From contig VZRR01010329.1 in NCBI GenBank assembly GCA_013398015.1, positions 248,001 to 312,000 of the forward strand: a DNA stretch of 64,000 bases, read 5' to 3'. Both the position numbers and the translations under genes were made by a program. The DNA is from Oreocharis arfaki (Eukaryota; Chordata; Aves; Passeriformes; Paramythiidae). The notes under the pieces are model-generated. The model was given only the letters and a program-made list of their open reading frames with translations, was not told the DNA's origin and searched no databases. Below are positions 54,801-64,000 of the stretch, piece by piece; the first letter of the stretch is position 1, and each line of letters opens with the position of its first letter.

Positions 54801-55565
54801 CATAGCCCCATGGTTGGAGCACTTCTGCAGGATGTGAAATCCAATTTTCTGCTACCACAACTGTACCTTGCACCAGACATACTTTTGGTTAGCTGGTGTG
54901 AGAGGCTGTTGCTTTTCCTGTTGGAATCTGGAGACTTTTCACTTCCTGTAGTCATTAGTTTTTGGGTAGTTTATGCACTCCCCATTCAGTTTTTATGGCT
55001 CTGACTTCAAAGCTTCTGGTATTCCCCAAAAGCATCATGTAAACATCTTGGGTTACTCTGGTTGCTGCTGTTTAACTAAGCAAATAGGATTTTAATACTG
55101 CACTGCTGATTATTGTGGATCCAGTGCAAAAGATTTGGATAAGACAGGATGGTTTTGGTTTCTTTGAAACAGGAGGAAGTACTGCCTCTGCCTGAACTGG
55201 AGGCACTGATCATGACACAATGTATCACTGCATTATTCCAGAGTCTCCCACTGCAGGCGCTGGGAGCCCGAGCAGCAGTATAGTGCTATAATTTTCTGGA
55301 TTGTTTGAAGCTTTCAGTCCATCTGAAATATTAAATAGTTTCAAAAATTTCTGCAGAAGTGCAAATGAATCCCCTAACTTTGGGATGAAGATCCCTTGAA
55401 AAGGAGCTCTTAAATTACTTGTCACTTCTTGTTCTTCGGCAGAATTACGTGAAGGCAATGAGGCTGTTTGTTGGAGAACCTGTCTGGACTGCGTACAACA
55501 GGCCGGCCGATGATTTTCCTGCTCGGAAACAGTATATGAAGTTTTTGGCTGATGAAGCACAGTAA
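51501..55565 (+). CDS. ADI1: Acireductone dioxygenase 1, complete coding region
   Basis: ADI1 is a cytosolic/nuclear cupin enzyme of the methionine salvage pathway. With Fe2+ it converts acireductone to 4-methylthio-2-oxobutanoate and formate; with other metals the family makes an off-pathway product. Exons: 51501-51620, 51892-52011, 53549-53728 and 55443-55565, all GT-AG and phase 0, joining to 543 nt, 180 aa (179 in human). It opens MVEAWYMDESQED with G at -3 and +4, a strong start. The cupin motif HLHLDDE gives His88, His90 and Glu94, and GIYHRF gives His133, the complete four-residue metal site at human positions. The end FVGEPVWTAYNRPADDF matches the family. Each exon is a whole number of codons (40, 40, 60, 40). 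Confidence 0.98.
52012..53548 (+). other. ADI1: ADI1 intron 2 (1.5 kb)
   Basis: GT-AG intron. It contains a 200-codon open frame on the plus strand (52837-53439) that I judge to be chance. No known repeat recognised. Confidence 0.8.
53729..55442 (+). other. ADI1: ADI1 intron 3 (1.7 kb)
   Basis: GT-AG intron between the metal-site exon and the last exon. No embedded gene, RNA or repeat family recognised. Confidence 0.8.
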
Positions 55566-55615
55566 TGGTGTCTGAGACCTGACCTGACAGGTGGAACGTC
55601 CTGAAGCCCCGTCAG

Positions 55616-55621
55616 AATAAA
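55616..55621 (+). terminator. ADI1: ADI1 polyadenylation signal AATAAA
   Basis: AATAAA 50 nt after the ADI1 stop codon, followed by TGTGCCTTGTCGTTTTTTC, a GT/T-rich downstream element. A short 3' UTR is implied; longer forms are possible. Confidence 0.85.
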
Positions 55622-55671
55622 TGTGCCTTGTCGTTTTTTCACTGATTAAACTTGTATTTACACAGGAAATT

Positions 55672-56585
55672 GGAATCAGAGAATCATAGAAAAATTTAGA
55701 TTGAAATGTCATGTGGAGGTCATTTAGTCCAGTGGTATGAATTACTATGCCACCTTTAAAGCTAGGCCAAGTTGCTCAAGACCCTGAAGTTTGGAAACCT
55801 TTGGTGGAGGTCCCATAGCCTGTCACAGCTGCTCCCATGGCCAAGCATGTGTTCTTTGTGGCCAACTCCCTGGTTGCCGTTTGTAGTTGTCTCTTTCCTG
55901 TTGTCCTTTCACTGCATGTCTGAGGAGAGTTTGGCTCTGTCTTCTTCACAGTCCCTTCTGTAGCAGGAAACTGTAGTTAGGTCTCCTCTGAGCCTTTCCC
56001 TCTCCAGGCTGCACAAACCAGTGTCTTTGGCTGGGCTCCCTTCTGTTAAGTAAGATGTTCAACATGTTTTGCCCTAGTTCTGGTGACCGAGGGCTGTCAC
56101 TTGTAACCACCTGACAGGTAAGCTTAAACCACTGACTGTTTTGAGCCCAATGGACCCAACATTCTTGGGTCTGTAGTTTGTGTCCTCAGGCTATGAGGCT
56201 GCTGTGGGACATGCTAGTGAAAGCCTTGCTGGAGTCAAGGTGAATGGCACCTATGGTGTCTCCTCTGCCACAGAGCCAGTCCTTGTCCCTGGCAGCCAGC
56301 ATCGAGCAGAATGTGCCCTTGGTGAATTGGCACTGCCTAGTTGCTCTCCATCACCTGGTATTTTTTGTACCTGGAACACCTTCCATTATGGCTTATTCTG
56401 TAACATTCCTGGGGACTGAAGTGGGGCTGAGCAGCCTGCAATTCCTCAGATCTTCTATCTTGCCTTTTTGAAGGTGGCAGCATTATTTGCCGTTTTCCCT
56501 CAAAAAGGTTTTGCTGATCTCTGTGACCTTTCAAAGATGCCAGCAGCCTTGCAGTGACATTAGCTAGTTGCATTTACAGTTGCTC
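55672..56585 (-). mobile_element. Old CR1 LINE fragment, about 0.9 kb
   Basis: The left edge AATCAGAGAATCATAGAAAAA with GTCATTTAGTCC is the reverse-complement CR1 3' end. Further right come strongly mutated antisense CR1 words such as CTGCTCCCATGGCC and, from 56190, the antisense coding region (CTATGAGGCTGCTGTGGGACA, GAAAGCCTTGCTGGAGTCAAGG). More diverged than the other CR1 copies. It begins about 50 bp after the ADI1 polyadenylation signal. Confidence 0.8.
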
Positions 56586-59500
56586 AGGAATCCATTTTCT
56601 AACCTTTTTTTTCCTTGGTATTTCTGGCAGGTAGAATTGCGAGAGGTGGGCTACATTAATATTCATTTTGCTCAGAATCCATGCTAATGAACTACGTAGG
56701 ATTCTGGTTTAATTAAAGAAAATAAACCCTGCTTCATTCTTGTCTAAAAATGTTCATAAGATAAATTTGCATAATCGGCATTTTAGTATGCAGCTTTCCA
56801 GGTTCTGCCCTGACACATAAAGCTGTGGTTTTCTCAGTAAAATGTAGCAATTTGTTCTTGTGATTTATTAATAAAATTACTTTGACCTAGGTATGTCGAG
56901 TTTGTTTGTTTGTTTGTTTGTTTATTTTTTATTCCTTGTGCTGATATTTAGGACACAAGTTAGAACAACAGTGTTACTGTAATTGTTAATCAGCTTTTAT
57001 TCTTTGTGCTGGCATTGATTTGTTCTGTAACATGGGACAAATCGCTGACCGGGTGCCTCAATTTCTTGAGCTGTGAGAGGGAGAAGAGCAGGCTTAGGCA
57101 TGCTAGGCCGGTTTTCACTAAATGCCTTGTGCTTACACAGGACATGGAGCTCCCCAGCAATGGGCACTGGAGCATTTTGGGATGAATTTTCTCTTCTCAA
57201 TGATGAATTATGTCAGCTGGGCAGATGTACTGCTTGCTCCAGCTCTCAGTGGATGGTGAGCTGACTGCAGCCTGTGTGCTGATTTCAGCCAGATACAATA
57301 CAAGCACCTGCCTTGCAGTCTCCTAAATAAACAGCTCTAGAAAGAGGTTAAAATGGCCCTACCTGGATCTTTCTAATGCAGCAGATGATGGATGATTGAA
57401 CTTTTCCTACTGTTCTTCCCTATGAGTGTGTACACAGCCCTTCTTTAGTAGGAAACTGTTTTTCACTTTGTAGCAGCATTACTGTTAACCATTTCTTGGT
57501 GTTTTATTTCTTTAAGTGTTTCTGAAAGTGAAGTTGCAATTTTGAAATGAAACTGTACTAAACTTAGAAGTTGGAAAGAGTCAATAAAAAAGTCATGTTT
57601 CCTGGGGTTTTGGTTGCAGATGAGATGAGATGTGGGGACACAGCTGACCCTTCAGTCTTCCGGTGTGGGCTCAGTTCATGGGAGGGGGTGCAGGCACAAC
57701 TGGTGCTAGCAAAATGCAAACCCACCCAGCTCTCCATGCAGCTGGGACTGGCTTTTGCGCAGTGGTCCATAAGCCTGTCTGAAAAATCGGTGTTACAAGC
57801 AAATAGGAAGTTTAGCTATAGTCAGACACACATGGGGGAGGCTGTGCTGTGACATGTGCCTTACTGGCTCAGGGATTTGTGTGCCACTTGTCTGGAGGGA
57901 GCACTTGAATGTCCTTTTGTACAGCACACTGGGGCTTCCTGCTCCCAGAACAAACTTTGGGGATTTTTCAAGGTACAACTACAGGAGTAAATGACAGTTA
58001 TTGCCTGCAGCAGATTTTATTCCTTTGATTTATATGCCACAGAAAATTGGGTTTCTGAATGTAAAGTAAAATGACTGCTTTCTCCTGGTGCTGGTATCCA
58101 GTCTCATTTGTCCCCCTTCTAAGCTTTTGGTTCCTTCTTTTTTTAACAGAAGCCAAGGTGAGAGTGTTCATTCCTCCTGTGGGCCTTTCTGTTTTGCTCT
58201 CTCTTCGCAACAGGAGAGGTGGGGGCAGCAGCATGGGCCCTCAGGAACCCCCACTTGCAGAACAGCCATCCCCTAAAAAGCTGGGGGAGCACCCAGGAAG
58301 AGAGAGCTGGTAATGCATTCTCCTCGGGAGAGATTTACAGTTTGGAGCAGTGATGAGGGATGGACAGTAAAGCAGCTGCCCACAGCAATTGCTTTCAGCA
58401 GCTCGCTGATGTAGGATGTGACCTGGGAAGCAAGACTGAACCACCTTGTTTTGTTGCCTCTCTGGAGGAATATATACACCTGCTACAGCTCCCATCTCCT
58501 GGCTGTCAAAATAACACACGATCACCCCAGTGCAGATTGTTCATCATTTTCATAGCACAATGCATTCTGCTGCTGAGAGGTGGCAGGGGCTGCGGGGGTC
58601 TGACTGTCAACACTTCAGAGTCCATGCCCTTTAGTGCTATAGGTGTCTTTGAAAAGGTGAAAGCTTTGCACTCTGAAAGTGGCTTTTTTCAGTCAGGGAA
58701 AAAGCAATTTGGGGCTGGTATAAAGATTCCACACCCGCAAAGAGGTTATGTGAGAGATTGCAGTGGGAGGAAACATCTAGGCAGAAAAAAAAAAATTATT
58801 ATTAATAGAAAACATTGCAGAAAGTGGAAGAGGTGGGAAGGAGAGCATGCCATTCCTTCAGATGAAAAATGCACTTTATTTTCATGGTGATTTTTGTGGT
58901 TTTTTCTTTCTTTCTTCTCCCCCCCATAGTGCAAAGTGAAATCTATTTTGGTCCAAAAACATGGTTCTGTTTTACCACCGCTAGTGGAAAATCTTGGTAT
59001 AGTGATGTAGTATGAAAATTCATGTAAGTAGTTCCAGCAACATCATATTGGCAGCATTAACTCAGGCATGGGAAATAGGAGAAATGGTACTGAATTGAGA
59101 TGTTTAAAGATAGCTTTTTTTTGGTATCTATGTATTATTTTCTGCTTTAATCCTAACTTTCCCGAAGTGGTATATACCCCATTTTCTCATGAACATCTTG
59201 AGAGAGCTTTTCTGAAGGGGACTCAATGCAAACTGCAGGTAGACAGTAGGATTTTTAATCATTTAAGTGGGCGAACTGGTGGTTGTGCTCCCTTGTTACA
59301 TGTCCTGGGGCAAGCTTCTTTGGCTGGATTTTTAAATGAAAAGACATTTCACAGCCAGTTGATAGTTAACTAGTAACATCCACTTGGGGGCCCCTAAAAA
59401 TAGGTGAAGGGAAGTGCTGCTGGTGGCGGGTGTCTCGCCCTGGGCTGCCTGAGAGCAGGGGCTGTGCTGCTACCTGCAGCTGTGCGAGCTGGTAGCTGCC

Positions 59501-61472
59501 TGTCCTACCTGCTGAACTTGACAAGTATAAATCTTCATGTACTCAAAAGCGTGGGGTCCTACAGGTAAAACATGCACTCTCCTGCCACGTTTCTGGTTCC
59601 AGGATTTAGCTTGAACTAGGAACTTATGAGAAGGGACAGTTTCCTGACAAAGGCAGTCATTTAATATCAGCTGGCAAACACTAGCACAAAAAAAGACTGA
59701 GATGCAAGCTGAGCACTGAAGAATATTTCTTTGTAGCCGAATTGTGGATTTACATATTTGGCCAAGCTGTAGACCTGACTTGTGGTATGCTTTAAAATGA
59801 CATCATCTGTTTGTGAGTGTTTCCTGGGAAAATTATAGAAATTCTCAGATTCCCTCCCCTCCCCCTAAAATAGGGGAGGAAGTCTGAGAAGAGGGTCACT
59901 GCCTGGTGTCTTCTGTTTCTTGAAGCCAAATAAACATATCAACTCATTGGAGGATGAATTAGTGTTACAATTTAAATATTCCTGGCTCAAAGATCCATAT
60001 TTGATCTGATTTGCTGCACTCATTGTGATTTTACAGCCTGATTCCCAAAACATTTTGTGTGGTTGCAGAAAGGTAATACTCTGCTATACCTGCAATTTGA
60101 AAAACTTATTTTTGTGCAACTGAGTCTCTAGCTCTCATTATTTATTAACTGTATAAATAGCCAGATAAGGCAAAGAAGCAAAATTCCACAAACCAAAATG
60201 CTTGAGGAAAGATTCAACAGTTAAAGGACTGTGACTCTGTTTCAATTCTGGCCTCTCCTGCTGCAGTTCTCTTTGGGATAACTGCATCAATTTTGTTTCA
60301 TTCTCTATGCTGCTTCTCAGGGTACCAATTAAAAACTGTTGCGCCTGTCAATATTGGCTGGTAGAAAATTGGGTTGTGTATGCTCTGGGATTGCCTTTGG
60401 TCACAGACACAGCCCAGAGCAGCCAAGCTCAGCTCTGGGCTCTGTTTTCCCCTGTGATCACAGGCATTTGAGCTGGGAGAATTTGGTTTGGGTCCACCCT
60501 CAGGCTTATTTTTTTCCCAAATGATTCAGGCAACTTAAAGCTGACCCGCTATTCATGGGAAGAGGTGAGCTATCCTTGGTGATGGTGTAACAAAACAAAG
60601 TGGTGGGGCATAAACAAAGTGGTGGCTGGGTTATGCACAGGCTGCTGCCCCAGCCTTGGGTGGGGGCTCAATCCTGCTGCCTGCCACTGGAGTGTGTCCC
60701 AGAATTTGAAGTACTTGCTCATACCTTGCATTGCAAATAGTGGTTTTTTTCGGGGGGTGTGTGTGTGAATTGTTGTTGTTGGGGGGAATTGCTGTTCTAA
60801 TAAACAGCTCTAGTTCTGCATCTTTCTGCTTCAGTTTTTTAAATTTAGTACTGACTGTTTTGACAGTTTTTCAAAGCCAGAGAGGAACCTTCTCCCCCCT
60901 TCCTTCCTTGCCTCAAAAAAGTAACATCCGATTTTTTCCCCTTTGGGGGAAAATTATAAGCCATTATGGCTGCCTTTCAGGTGGATTCATTTTAATGACT
61001 CTCATACGTAACAAACATCTGCAGATGACTGCCCAAATCTAGGAGAGATCTAGGTGTTGATCCAGAACAGCTTGGAAAGGCAGCATCTAGGTCCTCTTCC
61101 CCATCCATACCTTTCTCCTCCTCCCTAAGACCAGGGTTGTGACCATCTCTCATCCCTCCTGAAGATGAGAATCTTTGAATTTGTAATTCCCAAACTGGCT
61201 GGGAGAACTAAGTGGGAAAGCAGCTTTCCGCTGCCATTTCTTGAAAGTTAGTGCTGGAGCTTGTTTGCATTCAGCACTACAGAACTGCTGTTCAAATGCC
61301 AGAAACTCTGTACAGGTTCCTACATTGTAAGGTACCCCACTGCTAAGATAATTTCTTCCTCAATGTTCTATTAAGTGGGTAGAAAGCAGGATCAAAGAGG
61401 TGGATGGGATCTTCCTTTGAACTCTTATTATAGTTGTGAGCTACTGGATATACTCACCTTGTTCTAGCATCT
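56586..61472. other. Intergenic, no gene recognised; (GTTT)n tract
   Basis: A short (GTTT)n microsatellite lies at 56900-56924. Open frames reach 176 codons (58360-58890 plus) without recognisable motif. TRAPPC12, which follows ADI1 in human, would be expected further right on the minus strand, but I recognised none of its C-terminal exons here. Confidence 0.45.
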
Positions 61473-62114
61473 TTAGTTTCCCTGGCCTCTGCTCAGGATA
61501 GCAGCAATATAGGTTGCTACCTGAGCAACCTCAGAGAAGTTGACCTTGCCTGCTGTGGTTCTGCCTGTCTGAAATACATTTACATCTCTATGTGATGCTT
61601 CAGTCCTGTTTTCCCATGTTGCTTGGTTGCAAGTTGAAGCAGCAAGGGAATGTGTGTTTCTCACTGCAGCTGGTGATGGCAGTACCACACATCCTGCACT
61701 CCTCTTTTAGATGGCTCCAGCCCATGTGGTTCATTAAGCACATCAGATGACATACAAATGAGAGAGACATAACTTAGCTGGGCACACAGATCATACCCCG
61801 CTTATCCCCCTCTCTGACTGGATTTGCAAAACACCTGCAGCAAAGGCTTCACAGAGGGGCTGTCTGCCTACTTATTATTAGGCCTAGAGTGCAGAAAACC
61901 CAGCAGCCTACCCAGGCAGCGTGGTAATTCCCAGCACATCCTTATGTTGAAGGCTCAGGATAAAGATCTATCTGAAGAGGGTGTTTGCTGCCTGGGTGAG
62001 TTTTTCCACCAGGTCGGTGAGCTCATCCAGCTTGTATAGACTGCTCCTGCTGACATGAAGGATGGAGTAGGTGAAGAAGTAACCATCTTTTCCAGTACAC
62101 TGGCTGAAGTCCAT
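61473..62114 (-). other. Unrecognised minus-strand patch with coding-like frames
   Basis: Two pieces look more like protein than their surroundings. The first is a 48-codon frame from ATG 62114 (A at -3, G at +4) to TAG at 61968, with normal-looking codon use (...LYKLDELTDLVEKLTQAANT...). The second follows a plausible acceptor (TATTTCAG, ending 61569), with 31 codons to a stop at 61473 (...AGKVNFSEVAQVATYIAAIL...). I know no family with either, the first has no good donor before its stop, and the 400 bp between them is unconvincing. It could be a decayed gene, exons of an unseen gene, or chance. Confidence 0.2.
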
Positions 62115-63308
62115 TGTGGAGTTTCAGGCACGTCTGCATGTGCCTTTGGGGAACACTTAACGTGTCCAGTATGAAAACTGAGGCACCAGGAGAACGTCAA
62201 TGGCCAGCTGGTGAGGGGATGCCATTATCACCTGAACTGCAGTGCGGTATTAGAAATGGCAGAGAGATGCTCAAGTTCTTTTGAAGACCAGAGTGTCTGT
62301 GCATAATGTAATTATCTGAATGTCTGAAGTACAGCTTCTTTTCTCCTCTTTTAATAAAAGTGGAAATTTAAATGCAAAACTTCTGTTAAGGTACATTAAG
62401 CTTTAAGATTTGAATACAACAATCAGCTCGTTCAGGCTCTGCTTTCCACAGCTTTTCTCACTTAGCCGGATGATATATGCATGCTGTGTTTTAGAACTGA
62501 GCTCTGCCCTCATTTACACCAGGAACCCTCATTAAATTCAGCTGAATTCATTGAATTTAACATGATTGCCTGGTATAATTAATGTTTTGAGGACAAAGTT
62601 TGTCCTTAGCTTTAATGTTTTAACATCATATAGAGCATTCAGATGTGTAACCGGCAAAATATAGAGAAGTCAAACACTTAACTTGTATGTACGTTAAATC
62701 CAAACCATGAAGTGACATTGACAGTCTTTCCTGCATTTCATAAACAGTTAACAATTTGCATACATCCAGCAGTGATAATATGCCTTTGCATTTAAATTTT
62801 AATTATTCTGCAAGTCAACCAGGATGTCACTTGTTTAATGGCTCACTGAGCTTAGAGGTCACCCAGTCCAAGTCTCCTCTAATGGCATTTTTATCTGAGT
62901 AAAAGCTTCTACTAATAAGAACACAGCAAACATGCTGAAGTGAGACCTATGTGGTAAGACACATGAATTAGAATGTATGGAAATTTAGAGAACAGGGGAT
63001 TATGTTTTCAAAGTGTTTCTTTTTTAATGGTTATTTGACTCTGACTAGGATAATAAATTTTTATTCTCTGCTGACCAGAATACAGACTGTCACTTACATG
63101 AGCAGTATCAGGCACTACTGAATCAAAAAGGAAGGTTTTTACTCCAGTTGTAAAGAGGCAAGTGGCTTCAGCATGCTGGATGATGATGGATCACGCTACT
63201 TTCACTTAGCATTGGAACAGACAAATGAAGCTTCTTGACACTTCAGCTAAATGTGTGTGAATTTCTCCTGTATTATTTTACAAATGACTGTAAACATTTT
63301 TAATGGGA
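62115..63308. other. Intergenic, no feature recognised
   Basis: AT-rich sequence without recognised exon, RNA or repeat family; a CR1-like scrap (TTAGAGGTCACCCAGTCCAAG) near 62850 is too short to call. Confidence 0.5.
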
Positions 63309-63612
63309 ATTACAGATAGCTTAGGTTGGAAAGGACCTTTGAAAATCTAGTCCAACCCCCTCCCAAGGGCCGGGACACCTCCCACTAGAACAGGTTGCTC
63401 AAAACCCATCCAGCCTTTCTTTGTCTTGAATACATCCAAGGATGAGGAGTGTCTCTGGCCAAGCTATTCCACTGCCACACCAAGAAGTTTATTTTCCTTA
63501 TGTCCAATCTAAACCCATCCTCTTTTAGTTTAAAACTGTTGCCCCTTGTCCTATCACTACATGTCCTGGTAAATTGTTCAGTGCTCTCAATGTCTTTGAG
63601 AACAAAGGTTGT
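63309..63612 (-). mobile_element. CR1 LINE, 3' fragment
   Basis: Antisense CR1: AGGTTGGAAAGGACCTTTGAA and CTAGTCCAACCCCC at the left. Then ACAGGTTGCTC, TTATGTCCAATCTAAACCCATCC, TTGCCCCTTGTCCTATCACTAC. The terminal repeats have decayed. About 300 bp. Confidence 0.9.
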
Positions 63613-64000
63613 CACATACCAGAGTTCTTTTCATCTCCAAGGAAACCTCATGGCCAAGAAATGGGACCTATGCTGGAGAAAATATACTACTAGAATAACA
63701 AAATGAGTACAGGGAGTAACATACCTGATCAGGTTAACAGGTGTAACAAACTGAAAACTACAGTGAGTTCAGCTATCAGTGTAAACTGAGAATTTGTCCA
63801 ATCACTGTTAAACCTTGTATAAAATCCTAGCAGCATTTAAACCCAATGTAAAACCTCATAAAGAATAATGCTAATGTAAGTACTTTTAATTTACTATTTT
63901 AATACTCACTACAGTTATGTAAATGGTGTTTAAGCCCAGCTAAAGCAGGTGGTGCTGAATATTTCAGCTTGAGTTTAGCAGTGGTACCTTGGGACAAGTC
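63613..64000. other. Right edge, no feature recognised
   Basis: AT-rich sequence; the first few dozen bases may be the diverged end of the CR1 to the left. Confidence 0.5.

Noticed and set aside
58360..58890. 176-codon open frame downstream of ADI1
   Set aside because: Composition drifts along its length (ending in a Lys-rich stretch over an A-run), no motif, no splice structure, and antisense frames of similar quality overlap it.
56586..64000. 3' exons of TRAPPC12, expected beyond ADI1 on the minus strand
   Set aside because: None of the C-terminal TPR-type sequence that I know from TRAPPC12 appears in any frame; the gene probably begins further right.

Overview
The window is vertebrate, almost certainly avian, nuclear DNA. 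It holds intron-split genes for universal animal proteins, many decayed CR1 LINE copies in both orientations (the dominant repeat of birds) and solo LTRs of endogenous retroviruses. The style of one LTR (start TGTCTTGG, end AGGACA) recalls songbird ERVL-type LTRs. A passerine source is therefore my best guess, but it is inference. There are no operons, CRISPR arrays or prokaryotic features.

Layout: (a) 1-1348 carries the first coding exon of COLEC11 (collectin-11) on the minus strand; the rest of the gene runs off the left edge. (b) 1349-27667 has no recognised exon. It holds five CR1 loci, one of them split by a 545-bp solo LTR with a 4-bp target duplication, plus a few simple repeats. (c) 27668-34088, minus strand, is a complete RPS7 coding region (194 aa, six coding exons). 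Its promoter lies in a GC-rich island up to about 35100. (d) 35100-41740 is intergenic and repeat-rich: a candidate ERV fragment, a 471-bp solo LTR (5-bp TSD), a 347-bp solo LTR (6-bp TSD), a short LTR-like start and a CR1. (e) 41886-48909, plus strand, is a complete RNASEH1 (296 aa, eight exons) with all four catalytic acids, two in-frame starts and an overlapping upstream ORF. (f) 51501-55565, plus strand, is a complete ADI1 (180 aa, four exons) with all four metal ligands. (g) 55622-64000 holds an old CR1, a second CR1 and an unexplained minus-strand patch with coding-like codons at 61473-62114.

The order COLEC11 - RPS7 - RNASEH1 - ADI1, with RPS7 and RNASEH1 divergent, matches human 2p25.3 in inverted orientation, so this is a conserved microsynteny block. 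The genes are not functionally linked. COLEC11 is a secreted lectin of the complement system, RPS7 a 40S ribosomal protein, RNASEH1 a nuclear and mitochondrial RNA:DNA hybrid nuclease, and ADI1 an enzyme of methionine salvage. I saw no wholly new gene system. The best leads are the RNASEH1 upstream ORF, the three solo LTRs with clean target duplications of three different lengths, an H/ACA-like hairpin in an RPS7 intron and the 61473-62114 patch.
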